Part shown: positions 1 through 6,957 of the stretch, piece by piece
Position numbering within the stretch: position 1 is the first letter of the stretch
Layout of the letters: the number at the start of each line of letters is the position of its first letter
Source: an uncultured Erwinia sp.
Lineage (GTDB): Bacteria; Pseudomonadota; Gammaproteobacteria; Enterobacterales; Enterobacteriaceae
DNA: 8,378 bases
Assembly (NCBI GenBank): GCA_946221915.1
Contig: CAMIKG010000104.1
Coordinates: 1 to 8,378, forward strand
Reading direction: 5' to 3'
Translations under genes and position numbers: made by a program
The notes under the pieces: model-generated
Told to the model about the DNA's origin: nothing
What the model saw: only the letters and a program-made list of their open reading frames with translations
Databases searched by the model: none

Positions 1-145
1 ATAAAAATGTTTATAATCATAAAGTTAATATTGAGAGCTTAACCGTTCATCCGCAACTTATCGATAAAAACGCTAAATGAGTGCGGAAAAAACGGTTTTC
101 CGTTAGACTTCGTCGGTTTTTTGATGAGACTGAGACTGTATAACC
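1..145 (+). promoter_or_regulatory. 5' region upstream of queD
   Basis: No gene is visible here. The stretch is AT-rich and should hold the queD promoter. One weak candidate is TTAACC (39-44), an 18-base spacer and GATAAA (63-68), each box matching 4 of 6 consensus bases. A short hairpin, AACGG-TTTT-CCGTT (91-104), is preceded by four A residues. Read on the minus strand it is a 5-bp stem followed by T residues, so it could be a weak terminator in that direction. In E. coli the cysJIH operon runs divergently from queD, so a second, leftward promoter may also lie here; that gene is outside the window and this is inference. The ribosome binding site before queD is poor (TGAGA at 131-135). Confidence 0.4.
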
Positions 146-505
146 ATGGCAACCACGCTATTTAAAGATTTCCAGTTTGAAGCCGCGCACCACCTGCCGC
201 ATGTGCCAGAGGGCCATAAGTGTGGCCGCCTGCACGGCCACTCTTTCATGGTGCGCATTGAAATCACCGGCGAAGTGGATGCGTATACCGGCTGGGTAAT
301 GGATTTTGCCGACCTGAAAGCAGCGTTTAAACCGATCTATGATCGCCTCGATCATTACTATCTGAATGATATCCCTGGCCTGGAAAACCCGACCAGCGAA
401 GTGCTGGCGGCATGGATCTGGGACCAGCTGAAACCGACACTGCCGGAGCTGAGCGCGGTGATGGTGAAAGAGACCTGTACGGCGGGCTGCGTATATAAAG
501 GTTGA
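146..505 (+). CDS. queD: 6-carboxy-5,6,7,8-tetrahydropterin synthase QueD
   Basis: This enzyme converts 7,8-dihydroneopterin triphosphate to 6-carboxy-5,6,7,8-tetrahydropterin, the step before QueE in making the queuosine base of tRNA; it acts in the cytoplasm. The 119-residue protein spans the whole PTPS/QueD family domain and is nearly the length of E. coli QueD. The zinc-binding histidines are visible as H15 and the HGH pair H30/H32. C26, in KCGRLHGH, matches the catalytic cysteine. D69-H70 (LDHYYLND) matches the catalytic Asp/His pair, and E109 in the VKETCTAGC motif matches the pterin-anchoring glutamate. No key residue is missing. The ATG at 146 gives the family N-terminus (FKDFQFEAAH) despite a weak ribosome binding site. 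It converges on queE across a 141-bp spacer, so it is probably transcribed alone. Confidence 0.97.
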   Translation: MATTLFKDFQFEAAHHLPHVPEGHKCGRLHGHSFMVRIEITGEVDAYTGWVMDFADLKAAFKPIYDRLDHYYLNDIPGLENPTSEVLAAWIWDQLKPTLPELSAVMVKETCTAGCVYKG

Positions 506-508
506 TCT

Positions 509-613
509 GCTCCTTCCCCCGCGCTGGGGGGAAGGCTGAGATGGGGGAGCATAGAACACTGATGTCGTAGCTCCCCCTCCCCAGCCCTCCCCTACTGCGT
601 GGGGGAGGGAGCT
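509..613. repeat. GC-rich two-hairpin intergenic repeat, copy 1
   Basis: This lies between the convergent stop codons of queD and queE. It holds two hairpins. The first pairs CCTTCCCCC (512-520) with GGGGGAAGG (527-535), a 9-bp stem with a 6-base loop. The second pairs CCCTCCCC (585-592) with GGGGAGGG (602-609), an 8-bp stem with a 9-base loop. The same modules recur in the same order and orientation at 7208-7315 and 8292-8378, so this is a dispersed repeat family. There is no U-tract after either stem, so it is not a classical intrinsic terminator. Its place between convergent genes suggests it may still block read-through or protect 3' ends. I cannot assign it to a named family. Confidence 0.8.
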
Positions 614-646
614 AAAGAGTCTTCCACTATGCGTGTAGGGGATGAA

Positions 647-1318
647 TCAGGCGATATTGAGATACTTATGCGTCTGCATCGACAAACGCCAGTTGCGCGC
701 GATGCACGTTTCGATACACAGCTTCGTGGCATCGTCCTTCTGACTGATCGGCTGCAGCGCGATAATCCGTGCCGCATCGTCATCCAGCGTCGCCAGTAAG
801 GCGTCAAGCGCTTCAATATCACGCTGGCGCGCCACCGGATGTTTAATCTCATCCGCACGTTTCAGCGCCTGCGCCAGCACATCATAGCCACCGCGCATAT
901 TCACTTTCGGCGATACCGTGACCCAGGTACGGGCAGAGCAGCGCACCTCATGGGTGCCGCTGGTTTCAATCTGGCAGCTAAACCCCGCCGCTTCCAGCGC
1001 AGTGGTGAGCGGCGTTAAATCATAAATGCTCGGTTCACCGCCGGTAATCACCACATGACGCGCCGTCCAGCCCTGCTGGCGAATAGTGTCCATCAGCGCC
1101 GCAGCGTCAGCATTACCCCAGGCATCGCTCTCAACGGTTTTCACCAGAATGTCACCCAGTGAGGTTTCCCGATTGGCCAGCTTATCCCAGGTATGCTTGG
1201 TATCGCACCAGCTGCAGCCAACCGGGCATCCCTGCAAACGGATAAAAATTGCCGGAACGCCGGTATAAAAACCTTCGCCCTGCAACGTCTGGAACATCTC
1301 ATTAATCGGGTACTGCAT
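647..1318 (-). CDS. queE: 7-carboxy-7-deazaguanine synthase QueE (radical SAM)
   Basis: QueE rearranges 6-carboxy-5,6,7,8-tetrahydropterin to 7-carboxy-7-deazaguanine, using S-adenosylmethionine and a 4Fe-4S cluster, in queuosine biosynthesis. With ATG at 1318 the protein has 223 residues, the E. coli length. The cluster-binding motif is C31-x3-C35-x2-C38, followed by DTKHTW. The SAM-contacting GGEP motif is at 93-96. The N-terminus (NEMFQTLQGEG) and C-terminus (SMQTHKYLNIA) are typical of the enterobacterial protein. A GTG one codon upstream (1321) would add one residue; I prefer the ATG because it gives the conserved MQYPINE start. In E. coli QueE also has a reported role in stress-induced filamentation, which cannot be judged here. 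The gene lies 96 bp downstream of the acyltransferase and may be partly co-transcribed with it. It runs tail-to-tail against queD. Confidence 0.97.
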   Translation of the reverse strand: MQYPINEMFQTLQGEGFYTGVPAIFIRLQGCPVGCSWCDTKHTWDKLANRETSLGDILVKTVESDAWGNADAAALMDTIRQQGWTARHVVITGGEPSIYDLTPLTTALEAAGFSCQIETSGTHEVRCSARTWVTVSPKVNMRGGYDVLAQALKRADEIKHPVARQRDIEALDALLATLDDDAARIIALQPISQKDDATKLCIETCIARNWRLSMQTHKYLNIA

Positions 1319-1353
1319 CACTTTCTCGCTAGCGGGTGGGGATCAGGGGCGCG

Positions 1354-1382
1354 ATTATGCGCCAAATACCGCCGAATAAAAA
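1354..1382 (-). promoter_or_regulatory. Weak candidate queE promoter
   Basis: Read on the minus strand, a CATAAT -10 box (1354-1359, 5 of 6 consensus bases) lies 17 bases from TTTTTA (1377-1382), a poor -35 box with 3 of 6 matches. The -10 box is 35 bp upstream of the queE ATG. The region also holds two direct near-repeats, GCGCCAAATACCGCC (1359-1373) and GCGCAATACCGCC (1384-1396). This is a pattern match only. Confidence 0.3.
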
Positions 1383-1396
1383 GGCGCAATACCGCC
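1375..1396 (-). terminator. Weak candidate terminator after the acyltransferase gene
   Basis: On the minus strand GGCG-GTATTG-CGCC is followed by TTTTTATT, which looks like a short intrinsic terminator 18 bp past the acyltransferase stop. The stem is only 4 bp, so termination would be inefficient. The U-tract overlaps the proposed -35 box of queE. Confidence 0.3.
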
Positions 1397-1414
1397 AAAC
1401 CCGCCGCGCGAGTG

Positions 1415-3301
1415 TTACATAAATTTATCCTGATGCATCTGTACCACTGCCTGACGTGCCACATCATTGGCACCGCTCAGCGTAAAGTGGCCGTAATCGA
1501 AGGCGCTCGGTTCCCCATTGGAAGCCAGCGCATGGCAATTATCCCGTGGGCAAACGATGTTATACACCGAGATATAGCGCACCTGCTGCTGGCTGACGAC
1601 ATGCTGCAAACGCTGATCGATACCTTTAATCTGCTTATTCACCGAGCTGGCGACCAGGTTATCCCGGCCATTCTGCTGGTACGCCAGCAGATCCGGCAGT
1701 GCCTCGCTGTACTCCACCGTCGGCCCCAGCACCATAATATTGTTGCTGTACTGCTTCAGTTTACTCAGCGTGGCCTGCAGTGGGGCGATATCTTCCGGCA
1801 GCCAGCGGGCGGAAATAATCACGCCGTCCAGTTTGTGCTGCGGCACCCATTGCTTATACAGATAGTTCATCAACTGGCTGCATTTGTTATCCAGCGTCTG
1901 GTCGGCTACCGGTTTACACCCTGCCGAGGTCGCCTGCATCAGGTTAACCTGCTCACCTGCGGCATTGCTCAGCGCGCGCCACAGATGCGCCCCGTGGCTG
2001 TCGCCAATCAGCAGATAATTTTTCGCGGTCGCTGAGGTTTTCAGACACAGATCGCGGTTGAACTCCCCTTTCGCCTCTTTATTACCATCGATAAAACAGC
2101 TGCCGGCGCGGAACTGGTAGTGATACTCCTTAGTGCCGTGATACTGCGAGAATTTCGCCAGCGTCAGCGCTTCGCTGGAAAACTGCCCGGAGTGATTATT
2201 AAAGTGGCCGAGATAAAGCGTGGTGGTCCCCAGCAGCACAAGAGCGGCCGCCGACGCCGTGACAATGCCGCCCGGGCGCAGCGCCGACAGTTTGTAGCGG
2301 AACGGGATCTCAATCAGATAACGCGATGCTACCGCCAGGCCAAAGGTCAGCGCCACAATCACCAGATCGCGTGTGCCTTCGCTGAAGTTAAAGAACATTT
2401 TGCTGTAAACGATAATCGGCCAGTGCCAGAGATAGAGGCAGTACGAGATCATGCCGATATACACCACCGGCCGCCACGCCAGCAGGCGGTTCACCAGCGC
2501 CTCACGTCCGGCAAGGATAATCAGGAAGCTGCCGAGGCACGGCCAGAGGGCATTCCAGCCAGGAAATGGCTTGCGGGTATCCAGCCAGAGGAAACCAAAC
2601 AGAATCAGCGCCAGACCGGCCAGGCTCAGCAGATGGCGGGTGGTCAGGCGTAACGCTGCCGCGCGCGTTTCCAGCGAGGAGACGGCCAGCAAACCGCCGA
2701 TCGCCAGTTCCCACGCGCGGGTGGGCAGCATATAGAACGTGAAGTCCGGCTTTTTCAGCACCCCCACCACGCTAAGCAGGAAGGAGCCGACAATAATCAG
2801 CACCATCAGCTGAGTAATACGCTGACGCCACCAGCGCACCGCCAGCAGCAGAACCACCGGGAACAGGATATAGAACTGCTCTTCCACCGCCAGCGACCAG
2901 GTATGCAGCAGCGGTTTCAGTTCGGCGGGGCCAGCGAAGTAATCGATTTGCTGCCAGAAAAAGATATTGGATGAGAACAGGGTGGTGGCAATCGCGCTGT
3001 TGCCGAGGTCGGTAAACTGCGCGGGTAATAAATGGCGATAGCCAAACAGCAGCGTGGCGGCCAGCACGACGATCAGCGGCGGCAGGATGCGCAGGCAGCG
3101 CCGTTTGTAGAAGTCGAGGTAGGAGAACTCCCCTTTCATCGCACTCTGCCAGATAATGCCGCAAATCAGGTAACCCGAGATAACAAAGAAAATATCCACA
3201 CCGATAAAACCACCGGGGATCCCGCTGATGCCCATATGGTAAGCAATCACCGGCAACACGGCTAATGCCCGCAGTCCATCTATATCTGCGCGATACTTCA
3301 T
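1415..3301 (-). CDS. AT3-SGNH fused membrane O-acyltransferase (OafA/OafB-like)
   Basis: This is probably an inner-membrane enzyme that moves an acyl (usually acetyl) group from the cytoplasm onto a periplasmic glycan such as O-antigen or exopolysaccharide; the substrate cannot be read from sequence. From ATG 3301 it has 628 residues. Residues 1-340 form an acyltransferase_3 domain of about ten membrane segments, with the family R-x10-H motif (R11, H22), GFIGVDIFFVISGYL (31-45), FYKRRCLRILPP (64-75), LLHTWSLAVEEQFY (131-144) and SYCLYLWHWP (286-295). A further membrane segment (about 344-365) leads to a periplasmic SGNH domain with GDSH (433-436; nucleophile S435) and D602-x2-H605. Six cysteines in this domain (402, 419, 462, 474, 584, 589) could form disulfides. 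An upstream ATG at 3331 lacks a ribosome binding site. The gene stands between queE and eno, a site where E. coli has no such gene, so it is likely an accessory insertion. Confidence 0.9.
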   Translation of the reverse strand: MKYRADIDGLRALAVLPVIAYHMGISGIPGGFIGVDIFFVISGYLICGIIWQSAMKGEFSYLDFYKRRCLRILPPLIVVLAATLLFGYRHLLPAQFTDLGNSAIATTLFSSNIFFWQQIDYFAGPAELKPLLHTWSLAVEEQFYILFPVVLLLAVRWWRQRITQLMVLIIVGSFLLSVVGVLKKPDFTFYMLPTRAWELAIGGLLAVSSLETRAAALRLTTRHLLSLAGLALILFGFLWLDTRKPFPGWNALWPCLGSFLIILAGREALVNRLLAWRPVVYIGMISYCLYLWHWPIIVYSKMFFNFSEGTRDLVIVALTFGLAVASRYLIEIPFRYKLSALRPGGIVTASAAALVLLGTTTLYLGHFNNHSGQFSSEALTLAKFSQYHGTKEYHYQFRAGSCFIDGNKEAKGEFNRDLCLKTSATAKNYLLIGDSHGAHLWRALSNAAGEQVNLMQATSAGCKPVADQTLDNKCSQLMNYLYKQWVPQHKLDGVIISARWLPEDIAPLQATLSKLKQYSNNIMVLGPTVEYSEALPDLLAYQQNGRDNLVASSVNKQIKGIDQRLQHVVSQQQVRYISVYNIVCPRDNCHALASNGEPSAFDYGHFTLSGANDVARQAVVQMHQDKFM

Positions 3302-3308
3302 CAGTAAA

Positions 3309-3314
3309 CCTTCC
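3309..3314 (-). promoter_or_regulatory. Ribosome binding site fixing the acyltransferase start
   Basis: GGAAGG on the minus strand lies 7 bases from the ATG at 3301. The alternative ATG at 3331 has no comparable site. The resulting N-terminus, MKYRADIDGLRALAV, is the usual start of AT3 proteins. Confidence 0.85.
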
Positions 3315-3328
3315 GTATGATGACAATT

Positions 3329-3381
3329 CATTACGTAATGCTTACATATTTTTATAGCGCAACGGCTGGCATCTTACGCAA
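3329..3381 (-). promoter_or_regulatory. Candidate acyltransferase promoter with a 12-bp palindrome
   Basis: On the minus strand TATAAA (3351-3356) is a fair -10 box (5 of 6). The best upstream partner is TTGCGT (3376-3381) at a long 19-base spacing, so the promoter is weak or activator-dependent if real. Just downstream is a perfect 12-bp palindrome, CATTACGTAATG (3329-3340), that could be an operator; it may also be chance. The eno terminator lies upstream, so this gene needs its own promoter somewhere between 3302 and 3443. Confidence 0.35.
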
Positions 3382-3443
3382 ATCAGACAGTTCCGGGGAC
3401 TTGTGTCTCATTGCCGTAACCCGCTGATTAGGAAACTATAAAT

Positions 3444-3474
3444 AAAAAAAGCCTGATGCAGGCATCAGGCTTTT
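3444..3474 (-). terminator. Rho-independent terminator of eno
   Basis: A perfect 8-bp stem, GCCTGATG (3451-3458) with CATCAGGC (3463-3470), closes a 4-base loop and is flanked by A residues on the left (3444-3450) and T residues on the right (3471-3474). On the minus strand the stem is followed by seven U residues, making a strong intrinsic terminator about 50 bp past the eno stop. It has only four T residues in the plus direction, where no gene needs it. It separates the pyrG-eno unit from the acyltransferase gene. Confidence 0.93.
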
Positions 3475-3488
3475 CGGATTTTCCTCAA

Positions 3489-3509
3489 CGTTTATCGCCA
3501 GGATAAACG
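3489..3509 (-). other. Perfect hairpin directly after the eno stop codon
   Basis: CGTTTATC (3489-3496) and GATAAACG (3502-3509) form a perfect 8-bp stem with a 5-base loop, 9 bases past the eno stop and upstream of the terminator in the transcript. No U-run follows it, so it is not itself a terminator. It may protect the 3' end of the eno message or be a processing site. Confidence 0.6.
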
Positions 3510-3518
3510 CCGGAGAAA

Positions 3519-4814
3519 TTACTGACCTTTAACTTCTTTCAGGCCGTTGAATGGCGCACGGTTGCCCAGCGCTTCTTCGATACGGATCAGCTGGTTGTAC
3601 TTAGCAACACGGTCAGAACGGCTCATAGAACCGGTTTTGATCTGGCCCGCTGCAGTACCTACCGCCAGGTCAGCGATGGTGGCATCTTCGGTTTCGCCGG
3701 AACGGTGAGAGATAACCGCGGTGTAACCAGCATCTTTCGCCATTTTGATCGCAGCCAGCGTTTCGGTCAGAGAACCGATCTGGTTGAATTTGATCAGGAT
3801 GGAATTAGCGATGCCTTTCTCGATACCTTCTTTCAGGATCTTGGTGTTGGTAACGAACAGGTCGTCGCCCACCAGCTGGATTTTGTCGCCCAGCACTTTG
3901 GTCTGGTAAGCGAAGCCCGCCCAGTCAGACTCATCCAGACCGTCTTCGATAGAGACGATTGGGTACTGTTTGGTCAGGTCTTCCAGGAAGTGGGTGAACT
4001 CTTCAGAGGTGAAAGCTTTGTTGCCTTCGCCAGCCAGCACATATTTGCCATCTTTATAGAATTCAGACGCTGCACAGTCCATCGCCAAGGTAACATCTTT
4101 GCCCAGCTCGTAGCCTGCTGCTTTTACCGCTTCAGCGATAACCGCCAGCGCTTCAGCGTTGGAACCCAGGTTTGGCGCGTAGCCACCTTCGTCACCGACA
4201 GCGGTGTTCAGGCCTTTCGCTTTCAGCACTTTCGCCAGGTTGTGGAAAACTTCAGAACCGATACGGATCGCTTCTTTGATAGTTTTCGCGCCAACAGGCT
4301 GGATCATGAATTCCTGGATGTCTACGTTGTTGTCGGCGTGCTCACCACCGTTGATGATGTTCATCATTGGCAGAGGCATAGAGAATTTGCCCGGGGTGCC
4401 GTTCAGTTCAGCGATGTGTTCGTACAGTGGCTGACCTTTAGAGGCTGCTGCTGCTTTCGCTGCTGCCAGAGAAACCGCCAGAATGGCGTTAGCGCCGAAG
4501 TTAGATTTGTTTTCGGTGCCGTCCAGTTCGATCATGATTTTATCGATGTTCGCCTGGTCTTTCGCATCTTTGCCTTTCACCGCGTCAGCGATTGGGCCAT
4601 TTACCGCTGCAACGGCTTTGGTTACGCCTTTGCCCAGGAAACGAGATTTGTCACCGTCACGCAGTTCCAGCGCTTCGCGAGAACCGGTAGAAGCACCTGA
4701 TGGCGCAGCTGCAAGACCAACAAAGCCGCCTTCCAGATGAACTTCCGCTTCAACGGTCGGGTTACCACGAGAGTCGATGATTTCGCGACCGATGACTTTA
4801 ACGATTTTGGACAT
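3519..4814 (-). CDS. eno: Enolase (phosphopyruvate hydratase)
   Basis: Enolase interconverts 2-phosphoglycerate and phosphoenolpyruvate in glycolysis and gluconeogenesis; in E. coli a fraction also joins the RNase E degradosome. The protein has 431 residues, one fewer than E. coli because it ends in KGQ without the final alanine. The N-terminal domain has the mobile loop SGASTGSREALELRD. Catalytic and magnesium residues expected from the E. coli numbering are present: E168, E209 in GDEGGYAPN, D246 in AMDCAAS, E290 in SIEDGLDESD, D317 in VGDDLFV and K342 in LIKFNQIGS. The C-terminal signature SHRSGETEDATIADLAV is intact. A strong ribosome binding site, GAGGAA (4821-4826), lies 6 bases before the ATG. 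It follows pyrG on the same strand with no recognisable terminator between, so co-transcription as in E. coli is likely, but the spacer is enlarged by ERIC elements. Confidence 0.99.
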   Translation of the reverse strand: MSKIVKVIGREIIDSRGNPTVEAEVHLEGGFVGLAAAPSGASTGSREALELRDGDKSRFLGKGVTKAVAAVNGPIADAVKGKDAKDQANIDKIMIELDGTENKSNFGANAILAVSLAAAKAAAASKGQPLYEHIAELNGTPGKFSMPLPMMNIINGGEHADNNVDIQEFMIQPVGAKTIKEAIRIGSEVFHNLAKVLKAKGLNTAVGDEGGYAPNLGSNAEALAVIAEAVKAAGYELGKDVTLAMDCAASEFYKDGKYVLAGEGNKAFTSEEFTHFLEDLTKQYPIVSIEDGLDESDWAGFAYQTKVLGDKIQLVGDDLFVTNTKILKEGIEKGIANSILIKFNQIGSLTETLAAIKMAKDAGYTAVISHRSGETEDATIADLAVGTAAGQIKTGSMSRSDRVAKYNQLIRIEEALGNRAPFNGLKEVKGQ

Positions 4815-4867
4815 TAGATTTTCCTCAGTACAAGTTAGCTAAGACTAAGACAAACAACGCGCAGTCG

Positions 4868-4991
4868 CTTCATCTTTTGCGCCGCAGCGGCGTTGGCTTC
4901 CCTCATTCACCCCGGTCACTTACTGATGTAAGCTCCCGGGGACTCATTCGGTTGCCGCCTTGCTGCAACGCAAAAGCTTTCGCGAGCATTC
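4868..4991 (-). repeat. ERIC (IRU) element, tandem copy 1
   Basis: This is a 124-bp unit and an imperfect palindrome. CTTTTGCG (4874-4881) pairs with CGCAAAAG (4969-4976), and the core pairs CCCCGG (4910-4915) with CCGGGG (4936-4941) and CTTAC (4919-4923) with GTAAG (4928-4932) around a TGAT loop. The core matches the enterobacterial repetitive intergenic consensus: by eye, 19 of 22 bases of the standard ERIC1R primer and 18 of 22 of the ERIC2 primer complement, primers recalled from memory. The element reads in consensus orientation on the minus strand, the strand of pyrG and eno, so it would fold in their transcript. Confidence 0.92.
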
Positions 4992-5115
4992 CTTCATCTT
5001 TTGCGCCGCAGCGGCGTTGGCTTCCCTCATTCACCCCGGTCACTTACTGATGTAAGCTCCCGGGGACTCATTCGGTTGCCGCCTTGCTGCAACGCAAAAG
5101 CTTTCGCGAGCATTC
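4992..5115 (-). repeat. ERIC (IRU) element, tandem copy 2
   Basis: This unit repeats copy 1 with a period of exactly 124 bp. By eye the two are identical over all 124 bases, including the connecting tail GCGAGCATTC. Such identity in non-coding DNA points to a recent tandem duplication or ongoing gene conversion. Alternatively an assembler may have mis-set the copy number. Confidence 0.92.
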
Positions 5116-5233
5116 CTTCATCTTTTGCGCCGCAGCGGCGTTGGCTTCCCTCATTCATCCCGGTCACTTACTGATGTAAGCTCCCGGAGACTCATTCGGT
5201 TGCCGCCTTGCTGCAACGCGAAAGCTTTCGCGA
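5116..5233 (-). repeat. ERIC (IRU) element, tandem copy 3
   Basis: This is the copy nearest pyrG. It differs from copies 1 and 2 by three substitutions: C to T in the left core arm, G to A in the right core arm, and A to G near the outer arm. The two core changes sit one position apart across the stem, giving a T-G wobble and a C-A mismatch, so they are not compensatory. The third creates a perfect 16-bp palindrome, CGCGAAAGCTTTCGCG (5217-5232). The sequence diverges from the other copies after 5233, where unique DNA leads to the pyrG stop 32 bp further on. It is probably the ancestral copy. Confidence 0.9.
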
Positions 5234-5264
5234 AGCGTGACTCGCGCGTCATTTATAAAACCAC

Positions 5265-6902
5265 TTATTTCGCCAAACGCTTCTGGTACTCGCTTGCCGC
5301 TTTAACAAAACCGGCAAACAGCGGGTGCCCGTCACGAGGTGTTGAGGTGAATTCCGGATGGAACTGACACGCAACAAACCATGGATGGTTCGGGATCTCA
5401 ATGATCTCAACCAGCTGGTCATCCCCTGAGCGACCTGCCACACGTAATCCAGCCGCTTCGATTTGCTTCAACAGCATATTGTTCACTTCATAGCGGTGAC
5501 GGTGACGCTCAACAATGGTCTCCGCGCCGTACAGCTGACGCACCAGGCTGTCGCTGGTCAGCTGGCACTGCTGGCTACCCAGGCGCATGGTGCCGCCAAG
5601 GTCGCTCTGTTCGGAGCGCTGCTCAACATTGCCGTCTTCATCACGCCATTCGGTGATCAATGCCACCACCGGATATTTACAATCTGGCACAAACTCAGTG
5701 GAGTTAGCCCCTGCCATGCCTGCAACGTTACGGGCAAACTCCATCAGTGCCACCTGCATTCCCAGGCAGATACCGAGGTAAGGCACGTTGTTTTCACGCG
5801 CATACTGCGCGGTCATCAATTTGCCTTCCACACCACGGTAACCAAATCCGCCAGGGATCAGGATAGCGTCTAAACCTTTCAGTAATTCGACACCACGGGT
5901 TTCAACATCCTGCGAGTCGATCAACTTGATGTTTACCGTCACACGGTTCTTCAGGCCACCATGTTTCAGTGCTTCAATCACTGATTTATAGGCGTCCGGC
6001 AGTTCGACGTATTTGCCGACCATACCAATAGTGACTTCGCCGCCCGGATTCGCTTCTTCATAGATTACCTGTTCCCATTCGGACAGGTTCGCTTCCGGCG
6101 CGTTCAGGCTGAATCGTTTACAAATATAATCATCAAGGCCCTGGGATTTCAACAGGCCTGGAATTTTATAGATGGAATCAACGTCTTTCAGTGAGATAAC
6201 GGCTTTCTCAGGCACGTTACAGAACAGCGCAATTTTTGCGCGTTCGTTGGCCGGAACGGCGCGGTCGGAACGGCAGATCAGTACGTCTGGCTGGATGCCG
6301 ATAGACAGCAGTTCTTTTACGGAGTGCTGGGTTGGCTTGGTTTTGACTTCGCCCGCCGCCGCCATGTATGGCACCAGGGTCAGGTGCATATACAGGGTGT
6401 GTTCACGGCCAACTTCCACCGCCATCTGACGGATGGCTTCGAGGAATGGCAGGGATTCGATGTCACCCACGGTGCCGCCGATTTCCACCAGCACCACGTC
6501 ATGGCCTTCGCCGCCCTCAATAATGCGCTCTTTGATCGCATTGGTGATGTGCGGGATGACCTGGATGGTTGCGCCCAGATAGTCGCCACGGCGCTCTTTA
6601 CGCAGCACTTCGGAGTAGATCCGGCCGGTAGTAAAGTTATTGCGACGGGACATTTTGGTGCGAATAAAACGCTCGTAGTGACCTAAGTCGAGATCGGTTT
6701 CTGCACCGTCATCGGTCACGAAGACTTCACCGTGCTGAGTCGGGCTCATAGTGCCCGGGTCCACGTTGATGTATGGGTCCAGCTTCATAATGGTCACGTT
6801 AAGACCACGCGCTTCGAGGATAGCGGCCAGGGAGGCTGCGGCAATGCCTTTACCCAGAGAGGATACGACCCCGCCGGTCACAAAAATATAGTTCGTTGTC
6901 AT
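5265..6902 (-). CDS. pyrG: CTP synthase (glutamine-hydrolysing)
   Basis: PyrG aminates UTP to CTP using ATP and ammonia from glutamine, the last step of de novo pyrimidine nucleotide synthesis. It acts in the cytoplasm and in E. coli forms tetramers and filaments. The protein has 545 residues, the same as E. coli. Residues 1 to about 266 are the synthase domain with the P-loop-like GGVVSSLGKG (K18). After a linker, about 287-545 form the class I glutamine amidotransferase domain with GFGYRG, the nucleophile cysteine in GICLGMQ (C379 by E. coli numbering), and H515 and E517 in QFHPEF. No active-site residue is missing. The ATG at 6902 is conserved, and AGG lies 6 bases upstream as a modest ribosome binding site. 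It is the first gene of the likely pyrG-eno unit and lies 510 bp from mazG. Confidence 0.99.
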   Translation of the reverse strand: MTTNYIFVTGGVVSSLGKGIAAASLAAILEARGLNVTIMKLDPYINVDPGTMSPTQHGEVFVTDDGAETDLDLGHYERFIRTKMSRRNNFTTGRIYSEVLRKERRGDYLGATIQVIPHITNAIKERIIEGGEGHDVVLVEIGGTVGDIESLPFLEAIRQMAVEVGREHTLYMHLTLVPYMAAAGEVKTKPTQHSVKELLSIGIQPDVLICRSDRAVPANERAKIALFCNVPEKAVISLKDVDSIYKIPGLLKSQGLDDYICKRFSLNAPEANLSEWEQVIYEEANPGGEVTIGMVGKYVELPDAYKSVIEALKHGGLKNRVTVNIKLIDSQDVETRGVELLKGLDAILIPGGFGYRGVEGKLMTAQYARENNVPYLGICLGMQVALMEFARNVAGMAGANSTEFVPDCKYPVVALITEWRDEDGNVEQRSEQSDLGGTMRLGSQQCQLTSDSLVRQLYGAETIVERHRHRYEVNNMLLKQIEAAGLRVAGRSGDDQLVEIIEIPNHPWFVACQFHPEFTSTPRDGHPLFAGFVKAASEYQKRLAK

Positions 6903-6957
6903 GCTGAACCTGAGAGTATAAGGTTTAAAGACGATGGAATAACCAGGACGGGAAAAC

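Noticed and set aside
1..145. Possible preQ1 riboswitch before queD
   Set aside because: I could not find a preQ1 aptamer-like stem with an A-rich tail overlapping the ribosome binding site; only a 5-bp hairpin is present.
1193..2035. 280-codon plus-strand frame opposite queE and the acyltransferase
   Set aside because: It spans two well-supported minus-strand genes and has no recognisable domain or ribosome binding site.
3705..4700. 331-codon open frame on the plus strand opposite eno
   Set aside because: It is antisense to a perfectly conserved enolase with strong codon bias, which commonly leaves long antisense frames open. The product is low-complexity in F/R/V and resembles no family I know.
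4868..5233. Tandem array considered as CRISPR
   Set aside because: The whole 124-bp period is repeated with no variable spacers, and the unit matches ERIC.
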